A stretch of 64,000 nt of DNA from Hoeflea marina (GCF_003182275.1 NZ_QGTR01000001.1:62001-126000); one strand, 5' to 3'; shown: positions 26,867 to 35,978, counted from the first letter of the stretch. Numbers and translations: made by a program. The notes: a model not told the origin generated them from the letters alone.

Positions 26867-27670
26867 ATGGAAACATCCGCCTCCGTAGGCCATCTCGTGC
26901 GCTCCTGGCGCGAGCTCAGGCACATGAGCCAGCTGGCGCTTGCCAGCGAGGCCGAGATCTCGCAGAAGCACCTGAGCTTCATCGAGAGCGGCCGCGCCCG
27001 TCCGTCGCGCGACATGGTGCTGCATCTGGCCGAGCATCTCGACGTGCCGCTGCGCGAGCGCAATGCGCTGCTCCTGGGCGCGGGCTTCGCGCCCGCCTAT
27101 GTCGAGCGGGACCTCGATTCGCCAGAGCTGGCGGGCGCGCGAGCCGCCATCGGGCAGGTGCTCAAGGCGCACGAGCCGTTTCCGGCGCTCACCGTCGACC
27201 GTCACTGGACCATGCTTTCGGCCAATGAAGCCGTGGCGCCGCTGCTTGCCGGCATTGACACCCATCTGCTCGTCCCGCCCGTCAACATCATGCGTCTCAG
27301 CCTGCATCCGCGCGGTCTGGCGCCGCTGATTGTCAATCTCGATGAGTGGCGCGCCCATCTGATGGAGCGGCTCGGCCGCCAGTTCCGGCTCACGCGCGAT
27401 CCGGTAATCGGGGCGCTCATCGGCGAGATGGAACAACTGGCGCCGCGCGGCTGGCGCGGCGGACCGGCCGGCGAGCGCGCCGCACCGGCCATCGCCGTGC
27501 CGCTGAAGCTCAGGACGCCGCTCGGCGTGCTCTCCTTCATCTCCACGACCACCGTGTTCGGCACGGCGAGCGAGATCACGCTGTCGGAACTGTCGCTCGA
27601 GGCCTTCTATCCTGCGGACGCCGGGACGTCGGATCTGATGCGCCGCATGGCCGCCGCCCGCACTCCGTAA
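26867..27670 (+). CDS. XRE-family regulator with MmyB-like ligand domain
   Basis: A 267-residue regulator. The N-terminal helix-turn-helix (residues 7-62) reads VGHLVRSWRELRHMSQLALA, then SQKHLSFIESGRARPSRDMV, the usual lambda/Cro-type pair. The rest (about 95-260) matches the MmyB-like ligand-binding domain (LTVDRHWTMLSANEAVAPLLA). MmyB-like proteins usually repress or activate a neighbouring gene in response to a small hydrophobic ligand. It is divergent from the NTF2-like gene, the likely target. The ATG at 26867 opens METSASVGHL. The DUF1697 gene begins 76 bases downstream and may be co-transcribed. Confidence 0.88.
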   Translation: METSASVGHLVRSWRELRHMSQLALASEAEISQKHLSFIESGRARPSRDMVLHLAEHLDVPLRERNALLLGAGFAPAYVERDLDSPELAGARAAIGQVLKAHEPFPALTVDRHWTMLSANEAVAPLLAGIDTHLLVPPVNIMRLSLHPRGLAPLIVNLDEWRAHLMERLGRQFRLTRDPVIGALIGEMEQLAPRGWRGGPAGERAAPAIAVPLKLRTPLGVLSFISTTTVFGTASEITLSELSLEAFYPADAGTSDLMRRMAAARTP

Positions 27671-27745
27671 AGTCACCCGGACGCGCGGGTCTTGCCAGGC
27701 GGGGCCGGGATGCGCACTCTGCCCGGAGCAACCGCCGGAGGACCC

Positions 27746-28288
27746 ATGCCGATACAAAGCTATGTGGCGCTGCTGCGCGCCGTCAATGTCGGCGGCACCG
27801 GCAAGTTGCCGATGACCGAACTCAAGGCGATGGCCGGCGAGCTCGGACTTGCGAATGTCCGCACCTATATCGCCAGCGGCAATCTGGTCTTCGACAGCCA
27901 ACTGCCGGAAGCGGAAATCAAGGCTGCGCTGGAGGCGAGGCTCGCGCGTCATGCCGGCAAGCCGCTGGGCGTCATCATCCGCTCCGCGGACGAGATCCGC
28001 GACGTGCTCGCTGCCAACCCGTTCCCCGAGGCGCCCGGCAATCGCAGCGTCGCCATTTTCCTCGATGCCGCCCCGCCTGCCGACGCGCTGGAGCATGCCC
28101 GGCATGCCGGCGGCGAGCGCATGCGGCTCGGCCGGCGCGAGATCTACGTCCATTACCCGCAGGGCCAGGGCCAGTCGAAGCTCATCATTCCGGCGGCGAA
28201 AACGGGCACCGCGCGCAACATGAATACCGTGGCCAAGCTCGTTGAGATGGCCGATGCGGAGGGGGCGCCGTCCGCGCGGTCTCGGTGA
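27746..28288 (+). CDS. DUF1697 domain protein
   Basis: A 180-residue cytosolic protein opening PIQSYVALLRAVNVGGTGKL (residues 2-21), the signature of the DUF1697 family, followed by NVRTYIASGNLVFDS and ending KTGTARNMNTVAKLVEMA. The start ATG 27746 follows GGAGG at five bases; an in-frame ATG at 27692 has weaker support. The domain is widespread but without an assigned biochemical role; some members resemble RNA or nucleotide-binding folds. It is co-directional with the XRE-type regulator and the exported protein downstream. Function unknown. Confidence 0.87.
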   Translation: MPIQSYVALLRAVNVGGTGKLPMTELKAMAGELGLANVRTYIASGNLVFDSQLPEAEIKAALEARLARHAGKPLGVIIRSADEIRDVLAANPFPEAPGNRSVAIFLDAAPPADALEHARHAGGERMRLGRREIYVHYPQGQGQSKLIIPAAKTGTARNMNTVAKLVEMADAEGAPSARSR

Positions 28289-28371
28289 ATGTCGACACGG
28301 TTTTCAAAGGGTTGATTGACATCGGCGACACCAGCACGGCAGGTGAGACATTGTTCAACAAGGACACCGCC

Positions 28372-28938
28372 ATGACCCGCCTTGCCACCGCCCTGTTTGC
28401 GTTCGCGTTCTCTCTCTCCGTCGCCCCTGCAATTGCCGGAGACTTTGCGGATGCTGCCGCGGTCGCCGAGGATCTCGTGGCGACCGACACGCAGCAAGCC
28501 GCCGAGGCAGCCCGCATTGCCTATGCCGATTTCACCGGGTCGCTGCCCTTCGCGCTGGTCTCCGCGTTTTTCGTCACCGAGCCTGCCGAAGGCTACGGCA
28601 TGTACACCGAGCACGCCGGCAGCTTCAAACCCGGCCAGCCGATCCTGCTCTATTGCGAGCCCATCGGGCTCGGCTGGAAAGAGGGCGGTCGCGGCTTCCA
28701 GTCGGCCATCACGGTCGATTTCGAGATCACCGACAGCGCAGGCCAGGTGCTGGGCGGCCAGAAGAAGTTCGGCAGCTTCAAGTTCGACAGCGCCGTGCGC
28801 AATCAGGAAATCATGATCAACCTGACCATGAATGTCGACGGCGCCGAGGCCGGGGACTACCAGCTGATCTACACCTTCACCGACGAGAATTCCGGCGAGA
28901 CAGCAGTGCTGCCGATGCCCTTTTCCATCGCACCCTGA
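28372..28938 (+). CDS. Exported protein of unknown function
   Basis: A 188-residue protein with a Sec signal peptide (residues 1-22, TRLATALFAFAFSLSVAPAIA, cleavage probably before GDFAD). The mature part is acidic and beta-rich. It contains a single Cys (LLYCEPIGLGW), the repeated phrase pattern SAITVDFEITDSAG and a final YTFTDENSGETAVLPMPFSI. This looks like an immunoglobulin-like or lipocalin-like periplasmic protein. ATG 28372 lies 7-8 bases after AAGGAC. A GTG at 28285 would add 29 codons before the signal sequence and is unlikely. No relatives are recognised by name. Confidence 0.78.
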   Translation: MTRLATALFAFAFSLSVAPAIAGDFADAAAVAEDLVATDTQQAAEAARIAYADFTGSLPFALVSAFFVTEPAEGYGMYTEHAGSFKPGQPILLYCEPIGLGWKEGGRGFQSAITVDFEITDSAGQVLGGQKKFGSFKFDSAVRNQEIMINLTMNVDGAEAGDYQLIYTFTDENSGETAVLPMPFSIAP

Positions 28939-29115
28939 CTGCCCGGCCGCGCCTCAGGCGGCCGCGGCCTCGGTGACCGCCCGGAGGTCGGCGCGGCGGC
29001 GGGCGATCACAGCCGCGGGTGGCCGTCGGCGGGGCAGGGCGGCCTGCGGCAGCGGATGCTTCAACTGGCCAACGAATTGGGCTAGAAGCGCTCAACGGCG
29101 TGATCGGAGATTCTC

Positions 29116-29562
29116 TTGGCCATATTGCAAGTCGGCGCCATTCCCCTGCGCAAGATGGGCATGCTCGACATCGGGTTCCGGCTGTTCATGCGGCTGGTCG
29201 CTGTCGGCTGCGTCATTTCGGGACTGCATTACTGGAGCCTGCTAATCGGTTACGCCGACGGCGGCGCCGGCCGCTTCGACCTGGTGGCGGTGCACTGGCA
29301 GGTGCCGAGCGTCGCGCTGGCTGTGCTGATGCCGGTGGCCGCCGTCGGCCTGTGGATGGAGGTGTCGTGGGGGGCGGTGATCTGGGTGGTGGCGGCCGGC
29401 GCCGAAGTGCTGATGCACGGCTGGCTGACCGGCTGGTACGGCGAGCGGCAGATGCTCGTCGGGATGCACCTGACGGTCGCGCTGACCTACGCCGCATTGC
29501 GGCTGGCGCGTGCCATCCGTGACCGCGGCCGCACGACGGCGGTAACAACTGATTCACTGTGA
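29116..29562 (+). CDS. DUF6163-like membrane protein next to ldtR
   Basis: A 148-residue protein with about four membrane helices (FRLFMRLVAVGCVISGL, near 22-38; later VALAVLMPVAAVGLWM, then WGAVIWVVAAGAEVLM and MLVGMHLTVALTYAALRLA). I connect it with the DUF6163 family that stands beside ldtR in Rhizobiales; that link is from memory and not tested. A TTG start at 29116 is preceded by GGAGA at six bases and fits; an ATG at 29155 would shorten the tail but keep all helices. It may share a role with LdtR in envelope stress. The 177-base spacer upstream, after the exported-protein gene, holds no gene. Confidence 0.65.
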   Translation: MAILQVGAIPLRKMGMLDIGFRLFMRLVAVGCVISGLHYWSLLIGYADGGAGRFDLVAVHWQVPSVALAVLMPVAAVGLWMEVSWGAVIWVVAAGAEVLMHGWLTGWYGERQMLVGMHLTVALTYAALRLARAIRDRGRTTAVTTDSL

Positions 29563-29685
29563 TGCAGCTCTCTGCTTCGGTAAGACCCTGTTAAGCTTGC
29601 ATTTTAAGTAGAATTTTATGCGTATTGGCTAGGTTCTGTCTCAAGGCGGGGAAATAAACCGCCACCACAACAGTGAGGCAGACAC

Positions 29686-30210
29686 ATGGCACACGCACAA
29701 TCCGCATTCGCATCGGCACCCCGCACCATCGAGGCCGCCAACGAGTCCGATGCCCTTCGCGATCTCTATCTGGAATCCCTGCAGCTGGTCGAACGGCTGC
29801 ATCAGCGGCTGCACGATGTCATCAAGGACGAGTTCGACCGCAAGGGCCGTTCCGACATCAACGCCGTCCAGGCGCTGCTGCTCTTCAACATCGGCAATTC
29901 CGAACTGACCGCCGGCGAACTGCGCACCCGGGGCTACTATCTCGGCTCCAATGTGTCCTACAACCTCAAGAAGATGGTTGATCTCGGCTTCATCAACCAC
30001 CAGCGCTCCCGCGTCGACCGCCGCTCGGTTCGCATCAGCCTGACCGACGACGGCGCCGAGATCGCGGCAACCGTCGCCGCCCTCTACGACCGCCACATCG
30101 CCTCCATCGCCAAGGTCGGCGGCGTCGGCACCAACGAGTTCGAGCAGCTCAACAAGCTCATGCAGCGCCTCGACCGGTTCTGGAACGACCAGATCATGTA
30201 TCGCCTCTGA
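29686..30210 (+). CDS. ldtR: MarR-family regulator LdtR
   Basis: A 174-residue winged-helix regulator of the MarR family. The DNA-binding wing region is visible around residues 75-115 (LGSNVSYNLKKMVDLGFINH, then RVDRRSVRISLTDDG), framed by dimerisation helices at both ends. It closely fits LdtR, first described in Candidatus Liberibacter asiaticus, which activates the L,D-transpeptidase gene beside it and responds to osmotic and small-molecule signals. Here the transpeptidase lies 250 bases downstream on the same strand. ATG 29686 follows GAGGCAGACAC weakly. A strong hairpin after the stop suggests separate transcription units. Confidence 0.85.
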   Translation: MAHAQSAFASAPRTIEAANESDALRDLYLESLQLVERLHQRLHDVIKDEFDRKGRSDINAVQALLLFNIGNSELTAGELRTRGYYLGSNVSYNLKKMVDLGFINHQRSRVDRRSVRISLTDDGAEIAATVAALYDRHIASIAKVGGVGTNEFEQLNKLMQRLDRFWNDQIMYRL

Positions 30211-30236
30211 TCGCCGATCGGCGACAGTCGGAAAGA

Positions 30237-30264
30237 CAGCGGCGGGCTTCCCGCCGCTGCTTGC
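30237..30264 (+). terminator. Terminator hairpin after ldtR
   Basis: A perfect 10-bp stem (CAGCGGCGGG at 30237-30246 paired with CCCGCCGCTG at 30250-30259) with a 3-base loop, then a short pyrimidine-rich CTTGC. It lies 26 bases after the ldtR stop and looks like a factor-independent terminator with a weak T tract. Confidence 0.65.
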
Positions 30265-30280
30265 GTTTGCCGTGCCGCTA

Positions 30281-30347
30281 ACCAATTGGTCAGGATTGCT
30301 GTCCCACAATGGGGAGGAACCTTGAATTGGCCATATTGCTGTGGGAC
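30281..30347. promoter_or_regulatory. Palindromes ahead of the L,D-transpeptidase gene
   Basis: Two inverted repeats stand out in the 250-base promoter region: a perfect 10-bp palindrome ACCAATTGGT (30281-30290), and GTCCCACA (30301-30308) facing TGTGGGAC (30340-30347) across 31 bases. Either could be the operator for LdtR, which acts on this promoter in related bacteria. The actual binding site is not known from this sequence. Confidence 0.4.
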
Positions 30348-30460
30348 CCGCCAAGTTCAGGGGACTGCGTGGGATGGCGTGTCGTCGGCAATTGCTGCCG
30401 GGCGCCTTGCTCATTGCGACAAAGTGAATCGGCCGGATTGATTTCGGTCCCCACACAATC

Positions 30461-31819
30461 ATGGTACTCATGGTATCGACCATTCGATCCCCGATGACCC
30501 AGCACACGGTGAATGTCCAGATGACGAAGACTCCGAACCAGATCCTGTCCCGCCGCCGTTTTCTTGGCGCTGCCGCCACGGCCGCCGGCCTTGCAGCAGT
30601 GCCGTCGACGGCGCTGGCACAGGCGACCCTGATGGACATCATCTCGGCGCCTCAGCGCGGCAACTGGGACGACCAGTTCGACGCCAAGAGCTCGCGATCC
30701 GTCGCCGAGACCGCGACCCGCGTGCCGGTCACAAGCCCCGAAACCATCAGCTTCGTCGAAAGCGCCATCCAGCGCTACCAGGGCATCGTCGCCAATGGCG
30801 GCTGGCCCATGGTTCCGGCCGGCAACAAGCTGCAGATGGGCGTCAGCGCGCCGGAAGTGCAGTTGCTGCGCCAGCGGCTGATCATCTCCGGCGACCTCGA
30901 CCGCTCCGCCGGCATCTCCAACGCCTTTGATTCCTATGTCGACGGCGCGGTGAAGAAGTTCCAGTCGCGCCACGGCCTGCCGCCGGACGGTGTGATCGGC
31001 CAGTACACCTATCAGCCGCTCAATGTGTCCGCCGACGAACGGCTGGCGCAGCTCGAAACCAATGTGGTGCGACTGCGCGCCATGTCGGGCTTCCTCGGCG
31101 ACCGCTACGTGATGGTCAACATTCCGGCCGCCTCCATCGAGGCGGTGGAAAACGGCCGCGTCGTCCAGCGCCACACCGCCATTGTCGGCAAGATCGACCG
31201 CCAGACCCCGATTCTCAATTCCAAGATCCACGAGGTGATTCTCAATCCCTACTGGACCTCGCCGCGCTCGATCATCGAAAAAGACATCGTGCCGCTGATG
31301 CGCAAGGATCCGACCTATCTGGAGAAGAGCTCGATCCGGCTCATCGACAGCCAGGGCAACGAAGTTTCGCCGGAATCGATCGACTGGAACGCCGAGAAGG
31401 CGCCCAACCTGATGTTCCGCCAGGATCCCGGCAAGAACAACGCCATGGCGTCGACCAAGATCAATTTCCACAATCCCTATGCGGTCTACATGCACGACAC
31501 GCCGCAGCGCTCGCTGTTCGACAAGCTGATGCGGTTTGAATCCTCGGGCTGCGTGCGCGTCCAGAACGTTCGCGATCTCATCACCTGGCTGTTGCGCGAC
31601 ACGCCGGGCTGGAGCCGTCAGGCGATCGAGGCGCAGATTGCCGCCGGCACCAACATGCCGGTGGCCCTGGCGGTCGAAGTGCCGGTCTACTTCACCTATT
31701 TCACGGCCTGGGCGTCGGAAGACGGTGTCGTCCAGTTCCGCGATGACATCTACCAGCGTGACAGCGCCACCGAGATGGCGCAGACCAACATCGGAACCGG
31801 CGAAGACGCGCCGCAATAA
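30461..31819 (+). CDS. L,D-transpeptidase (YcbB type), likely LdtR target
   Basis: A protein of up to 452 residues with a twin-arginine signal (ILSRRRFLGAAATAAGLAAV, then STALAQA). It has a peptidoglycan-binding-type helical segment (~170-205: VQLLRQRLIISGDLD, AVKKFQSRHGLPPDGVIG) and a YkuD catalytic domain with the conserved SSGCVRVQNVRDL motif, nucleophile about Cys364 from the first ATG. It forms 3-3 cross-links between peptidoglycan stems in the periplasm. Starts at 30461, 30494 or 30521 are all possible; the last gives a more ordinary Tat signal. This is the counterpart of LdtP regulated by LdtR. Confidence 0.85.
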   Translation: MVLMVSTIRSPMTQHTVNVQMTKTPNQILSRRRFLGAAATAAGLAAVPSTALAQATLMDIISAPQRGNWDDQFDAKSSRSVAETATRVPVTSPETISFVESAIQRYQGIVANGGWPMVPAGNKLQMGVSAPEVQLLRQRLIISGDLDRSAGISNAFDSYVDGAVKKFQSRHGLPPDGVIGQYTYQPLNVSADERLAQLETNVVRLRAMSGFLGDRYVMVNIPAASIEAVENGRVVQRHTAIVGKIDRQTPILNSKIHEVILNPYWTSPRSIIEKDIVPLMRKDPTYLEKSSIRLIDSQGNEVSPESIDWNAEKAPNLMFRQDPGKNNAMASTKINFHNPYAVYMHDTPQRSLFDKLMRFESSGCVRVQNVRDLITWLLRDTPGWSRQAIEAQIAAGTNMPVALAVEVPVYFTYFTAWASEDGVVQFRDDIYQRDSATEMAQTNIGTGEDAPQ

Positions 31820-31845
31820 GCGCCGCCTTCCGCCCGATCATTGAC

Positions 31846-31875
31846 AAGGCCGCCCCGCAACGGGCGGCCTTTTCG
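31846..31875 (+). terminator. Intrinsic terminator after the L,D-transpeptidase gene
   Basis: A perfect 10-bp stem AAGGCCGCCC (31846-31855) with its complement at 31862-31871, a 6-base loop and a following TT extending the 3' T-run, 26 bases after the stop codon. Strong factor-independent terminator. Confidence 0.85.
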
Positions 31876-32014
31876 ATTCTGCCGCGAGGTGACGCAATTG
31901 GGACGGCGGATATTGCCCTTGCCATGCGAGACGGGTAAACAGCGCCGACACCACCGCGCCCCTGATCCGCCTGTCCGTTCCGGACATTCTGCCCTCATCA
32001 AAAGGAATTGGTCC

Positions 32015-33331
32015 ATGTCCACTGCTTCCAAGGCCGATGCCAGCTTCGCCGATGCCTTCTTCAACCGCTCGCTCGCCGACAGCGACCCGGCCATTTTCGG
32101 CGCCATCGGCCAGGAACTCGGCCGCCAGCGCCACGAGATCGAACTGATCGCGTCGGAGAACATCGTCTCGCGCGCCGTGCTCGAAGCCCAGGGCTCGATC
32201 ATGACCAACAAATATGCCGAGGGCTATCCGGGCAAGCGCTATTACGGCGGCTGCCAGTTCGTCGACATCGCCGAAGAACTGGCCATCGAGCGCGCCAAGC
32301 AGCTGTTCGGCTGCAACTTCGCCAACGTTCAGCCCAATTCCGGCAGCCAGATGAACCAGGCCGTGTTCCTGGCGCTGCTGCAGCCGGGCGACACCTTCAT
32401 GGGCCTCGATCTCAATTCCGGCGGTCACCTGACCCACGGCTCGCCCGTCAACATGTCGGGCAAGTGGTTCAACGTCGTCTCCTACGGCGTCCGCGAGGAC
32501 GACAACCTCCTCGACATGGATGCCATCGAGAAGCAGGCGCATGAGACAAAGCCGAAGCTTATCCTCGCCGGTGGCACTGCGTACTCGCGCATCTGGGACT
32601 GGAAGCGCTTCCGCGAGATCGCCGACAGCGTCGGCGCCTGGCTGATGGTCGACATGGCCCATATCGCCGGCCTCGTCGCCGGTGGCGTGCATCCGTCGCC
32701 GATCCCGCACGCCCATGTGGTCACTACGACGACGCACAAGTCGCTGCGCGGCCCGCGCGGCGGCATGATCCTGACCAATGACGAGGCGATGGCCAAGAAG
32801 ATCAACTCGGCCGTCTTCCCCGGCCTGCAGGGCGGTCCGCTGATGCATGTCATCGCCGCCAAGGCGGTGGCCTTCGGCGAGGCGCTCAAGCCCGAGTTCA
32901 AGGCCTATGCCCAGGCCGTCGTCGACAACGCCAAGACGCTCGCCGCAAGCCTCAAGGGCACCGGCCTCGACATCGTCTCCGGCGGCACCGACAACCACCT
33001 GATGCTGGTCGACCTGCGTCCCAAGAACGCCACCGGCAAGAAGGCCGAGGGCGCGCTCGGCCGCGCCAACATCACCTGCAACAAGAACGGCATTCCCTTC
33101 GACCCGGAAAAGCCCTTCGTCACCTCGGGCATTCGTCTGGGCACGCCCGCCGGCACGACGCGCGGCTTCGGCGCGGCCGAATTCACCGAGATCGGCAACC
33201 TGATCGCCGAAGTGCTCGACGGTCTCAAGGTGGCCAACTCGGAAGAGGGCAATGCCTCGGTCGAGGCCGCCGTCAAGGCAAAGGTCACGGCGCTGACCGA
33301 CCGGTTCCCGCTCTATCCTTATCTGGGGTGA
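32015..33331 (+). CDS. glyA: Serine hydroxymethyltransferase
   Basis: A 438-residue PLP enzyme converting serine and tetrahydrofolate to glycine and 5,10-methylene-THF. The cofactor lysine is about Lys242 in [16 protein letters not shown]. Other family landmarks are [17 protein letters not shown] near the N-terminus, [16 protein letters not shown] and the C-terminal [20 protein letters not shown] 32015 follows AAAGGA at eight bases, giving [17 protein letters not shown]. The in-frame region before it (from 31841) is noise. It is cytosolic and supplies one-carbon units; glyA next to nrdR and ribDE is a known alphaproteobacterial order. Downstream is a highly structured spacer. Confidence 0.96.
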   Translation: MSTASKADASFADAFFNRSLADSDPAIFGAIGQELGRQRHEIELIASENIVSRAVLEAQGSIMTNKYAEGYPGKRYYGGCQFVDIAEELAIERAKQLFGCNFANVQPNSGSQMNQAVFLALLQPGDTFMGLDLNSGGHLTHGSPVNMSGKWFNVVSYGVREDDNLLDMDAIEKQAHETKPKLILAGGTAYSRIWDWKRFREIADSVGAWLMVDMAHIAGLVAGGVHPSPIPHAHVVTTTTHKSLRGPRGGMILTNDEAMAKKINSAVFPGLQGGPLMHVIAAKAVAFGEALKPEFKAYAQAVVDNAKTLAASLKGTGLDIVSGGTDNHLMLVDLRPKNATGKKAEGALGRANITCNKNGIPFDPEKPFVTSGIRLGTPAGTTRGFGAAEFTEIGNLIAEVLDGLKVANSEEGNASVEAAVKAKVTALTDRFPLYPYLG

Positions 33332-33352
33332 AGCAGGGATACACAGTGTTCA

Positions 33353-33546
33353 CAAGGGCTTGAGCTGCTGAACATAGCGGAGCCCTTGTCGAGCGTTTTG
33401 CGCTGTGGCAGATAGATGCCACTCCGGAAGGCCCACTGGATCGATGGATTTCCGGCATAAGAGGGCTCCTGCGGGAGCCCTTGCCATGTGCGGGACTCAC
33501 ATGGCAACGACGGCGGGGTTCCACGGACGCGTCCCACGCGTCGTTG
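33353..33546 (+). other. Structured spacer between glyA and nrdR, possible small RNA
   Basis: The 444 bases between glyA and nrdR hold no credible protein frame but at least four strong stems in a row: CAAGGGCT/AGCCCTTG (33353-33388), AGGGCTCC/GGAGCCCT (33462-33481), a perfect 9-bp TGCCATGTG/CACATGGCA (33482-33506), and CAACGACG/CGTCGTTG (33505-33546) with an inner GACGCGT/ACGCGTC. The density of perfect stems is unusual for an ordinary 3' end. It could be a small RNA, a set of overlapping terminator-like hairpins or a mobile-element remnant. The first stem could end glyA. Strand is assigned from the neighbours only. 33547-33775 shows nothing recognisable. Confidence 0.4.
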
Positions 33547-33775
33547 CTTTCCGGCTGGCAGCAAAGGAAATGCGATCTGAGGAGTCCTGGCTGGCCTGGC
33601 GGCCCGGTGGTGCGGCAACGTTCCTTCCTATCGTGGCCAGAGGCTGCTAGGCATTTGCGGTGACGCTCCCGGAAGAGTATTCAGACATCCGCGACGTGAC
33701 CGATACAGGCCGGGTGACAAGAGGAATCGCAATGCGAATCGAAGCCGACAAGAACTCCCGCGCAGGTGACACCAA

Positions 33776-34258
33776 ATGAGGTGCCCCTTCTGCAGCTCGG
33801 AGGATTCCCAGGTCAAGGACTCGCGGCCGGCCGAGGACGGCGCCGCGATCCGCCGCCGCCGCGTCTGCCCGGATTGCGGCGGCCGCTTCACCACCTTTGA
33901 ACGGGTGCAACTGCGCGACCTGCAGGTGCTCAAGAAGACGGGGCGCCGCGTGCCGTTCGACCGCGAGAAGCTCAACAAGTCCTTCGAGATCGCGCTCCGC
34001 AAGCGTCCGGTCGACCGCGACCGCATCGAGCGCGCCGTCTCCGGCATCGTGCGGCGACTGGAGAGTTCGGGCGAGACCGAGATCGCTACCGACGAGATCG
34101 GCCTGCTGGTGCTGGAAGCGCTCAAGGCGCTCGATGACGTCGGCTTCGTCCGCTATGCCTCGGTTTACCGGGATTTCTCCGGACCCGAGGATTTCGAACG
34201 CACCATCGCCGAACTGACCGCCCGCATCGCCGGCGACACCGTCGTTTCGGACGACTGA
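33776..34258 (+). CDS. nrdR: Transcriptional repressor NrdR
   Basis: A 160-residue repressor of ribonucleotide reductase genes. The zinc ribbon uses Cys3, Cys6, Cys31 and Cys34 (RCPFCSSED, then [14 protein letters not shown]). The ATP-cone domain spans about residues 49-139 ([20 protein letters not shown]). It senses ATP/dATP and binds NrdR boxes as an oligomer. The ATG is embedded in ACACCAAATGAGG with only a weak purine stretch upstream. It is followed after 4 bases by ribD, and stands in the glyA-nrdR-ribDE order common in alphaproteobacteria. Confidence 0.96.
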   Translation: MRCPFCSSEDSQVKDSRPAEDGAAIRRRRVCPDCGGRFTTFERVQLRDLQVLKKTGRRVPFDREKLNKSFEIALRKRPVDRDRIERAVSGIVRRLESSGETEIATDEIGLLVLEALKALDDVGFVRYASVYRDFSGPEDFERTIAELTARIAGDTVVSDD

Positions 34259-34262
34259 GCCG

Positions 34263-35369
34263 ATGTCCGCTGCGGCCTCGGATCTGCGTTTCATGGCAGC
34301 GGCCATCCGGCTGGCCCGCTGGCACCAGGGCCGCACCGGCTCCAATCCGTCGGTGGCGACCCTGATCGTGCGCGAGATCGACGGCGGCCCGGTGATCATC
34401 GGCCGCGGCGTGACCGCGATCGGCGGCCGACCGCATGCCGAGACCCAGGCGCTGGCCGAGGCGGGCGAGGGCGCCCGCGGCGCCACCGCCTTTGTCACGC
34501 TCGAGCCCTGCGCCCATCACGGCCGCACGCCGCCCTGCGCGGAGGCGCTTGTGACGGCGGGGGTCGCCCGCGTGGTCGCCGCCTGCACCGATCCGGACGA
34601 CCGCGTGTCCGGCAGGGGATACGCCATCCTGCGCGCCGCAGGCATCGAGGTCTGCGAAGGCGTTCTTGCCGAGGCTGCCGCATCCGATCTCGCCGGCTAC
34701 CTCGCGCGGCGCACGAAGAACCGCCCGCATGTGATTCTGAAGATGGCCGTTTCGGCGGACGGCATGATCGGCGCCGAGGGGGCGGGTCAGGTGCCGATCA
34801 CCGCCGACATCGCCCGGCGCCAGGTCCATTCGCTGCGCTCCGTCAGCGACGTGATCATGATCGGTTCCGGCACGGCGCTGGCCGACGATCCGGAACTGAC
34901 CTGCCGGCTGCCGGGCCTCGAGGGCCGGTCGCCCATCCGCCTGGTGCTCGACCGGACGCTGCGCCTGCCTGTCGCCTCGAAGCTCGCCCGATCGGCGCGA
35001 AGCGTGCCGTTGTGGCTGGCCACGTCGGCGCAACAGGACGACCCGGCGCGCGCCGCGCTGGCATCGCTCGGCGCCGAGTTCCTTGCCGCAGAATGCCACG
35101 ACGGCCGCCTGGCGCTGCCGGAGTTGATGGAAGACATCGCCGCCCGCGGCGCCTCGACCGTTCTGGTCGAGGGTGGCGCGGTCCTGGCGACGTCGCTGCT
35201 CGACGAGGATCTGGTGGACCGGCTGATCCTGTTCACTGGCGCGGTGACCGTCGGCGAGCGCGGCGTGGACGCACCGTTCGCGCTGGCGCGGCTCCCGGAC
35301 GGTTTCGTGCCGGTCCGCACGATGCAGTATGGTCCCGACCGCATGGATGAATTTGAAAGGCAGCGCTGA
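34263..35369 (+). CDS. ribD: Bifunctional riboflavin deaminase/reductase
   Basis: A 368-residue two-domain enzyme of riboflavin synthesis: a pyrimidine deaminase then an NADPH reductase acting on the GTP-derived intermediate. The deaminase zinc site shows PHAETQALAEAGEG and LEPCAHHGRTPPC. The C-terminal reductase (about 150-365) begins HVILKMAVSADGMIGAEGAG. It starts 4 bases after nrdR and ends on a TGA that touches the ribE ATG, so translation of the two rib genes is coupled. No FMN riboswitch is seen ahead of it. The expected neighbour ribH is missing here and lies about 8 kb away. Confidence 0.95.
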   Translation: MSAAASDLRFMAAAIRLARWHQGRTGSNPSVATLIVREIDGGPVIIGRGVTAIGGRPHAETQALAEAGEGARGATAFVTLEPCAHHGRTPPCAEALVTAGVARVVAACTDPDDRVSGRGYAILRAAGIEVCEGVLAEAAASDLAGYLARRTKNRPHVILKMAVSADGMIGAEGAGQVPITADIARRQVHSLRSVSDVIMIGSGTALADDPELTCRLPGLEGRSPIRLVLDRTLRLPVASKLARSARSVPLWLATSAQQDDPARAALASLGAEFLAAECHDGRLALPELMEDIAARGASTVLVEGGAVLATSLLDEDLVDRLILFTGAVTVGERGVDAPFALARLPDGFVPVRTMQYGPDRMDEFERQR

Positions 35370-35978
35370 ATGTTCACCGGCATCATCACCGACATCGGCC
35401 GCGTCGCGCGGATCTCCAAGCTCGACCAGGGCGTGGGCCTGCGCATCGAGACCTCCCACGATCCGGCCGGCATCGCCATCGGCGCCTCGATCGCCTGTTC
35501 CGGGCCCTGTCTCACCGTCACCGCGCTTCCGGCGGCCGGAGACAATTCCAGATGGTTCGAGGTCGAGGCCTGGGAAGAGGCGCTGCGGCTGACCACCATC
35601 GGGACATGGGTGGAGGGGACACCGGTCAATCTCGAACGCTCGCTCCGGATCGGCGACGAACTCGGCGGCCATCTGGTCTCGGGTCATGTCGACGGCATGG
35701 CCGAGATCATCGCCGTGCGCGACGAGGGGGAGGCGCGCCGCTTCACCCTGCGGGCGCCAAGGGATCTGGCGCGTTTCATCCCGCCGAAAGGCTCGGTGGC
35801 ACTCGACGGCACCTCGCTCACCGTCAACGCGGTCGACGGCACGGATTTCGACGTGCTGCTGATCCGCCACTCGCTGGGCGTCACCACCTGGGGCGAGCGC
35901 AAGGCGGGCGACCGGGTCAATCTGGAGGTCGACCAGATGGCGCGCTACGCCGCACGACTGGCCGAGCACCGGGGCTGA
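35370..35978 (+). CDS. ribE: Riboflavin synthase alpha chain
   Basis: A 202-residue enzyme that dismutates two 6,7-dimethyl-8-ribityllumazine molecules into riboflavin and the pyrimidine precursor. It has the two lumazine-binding repeats of the family: repeat one opens MFTGIITDIGRVARISKLDQ; repeat two begins near residue 100 with GGHLVSGHVDGMAEI. The ATG follows the ribD stop without a gap. The stop codon falls 50 bases ahead of the facing hemerythrin gene. In related genomes ribH (its lumazine supplier) and nusB follow directly, but here they are separated by a block of redox and taxis genes. Confidence 0.95.
   Translation: MFTGIITDIGRVARISKLDQGVGLRIETSHDPAGIAIGASIACSGPCLTVTALPAAGDNSRWFEVEAWEEALRLTTIGTWVEGTPVNLERSLRIGDELGGHLVSGHVDGMAEIIAVRDEGEARRFTLRAPRDLARFIPPKGSVALDGTSLTVNAVDGTDFDVLLIRHSLGVTTWGERKAGDRVNLEVDQMARYAARLAEHRG

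Noticed and set aside
33405-33663. Short plus-strand frames in the glyA-nrdR spacer
   Set aside because: Their translations show no regular protein pattern and they pass through perfect hairpins, so structured RNA or repeat is preferred.
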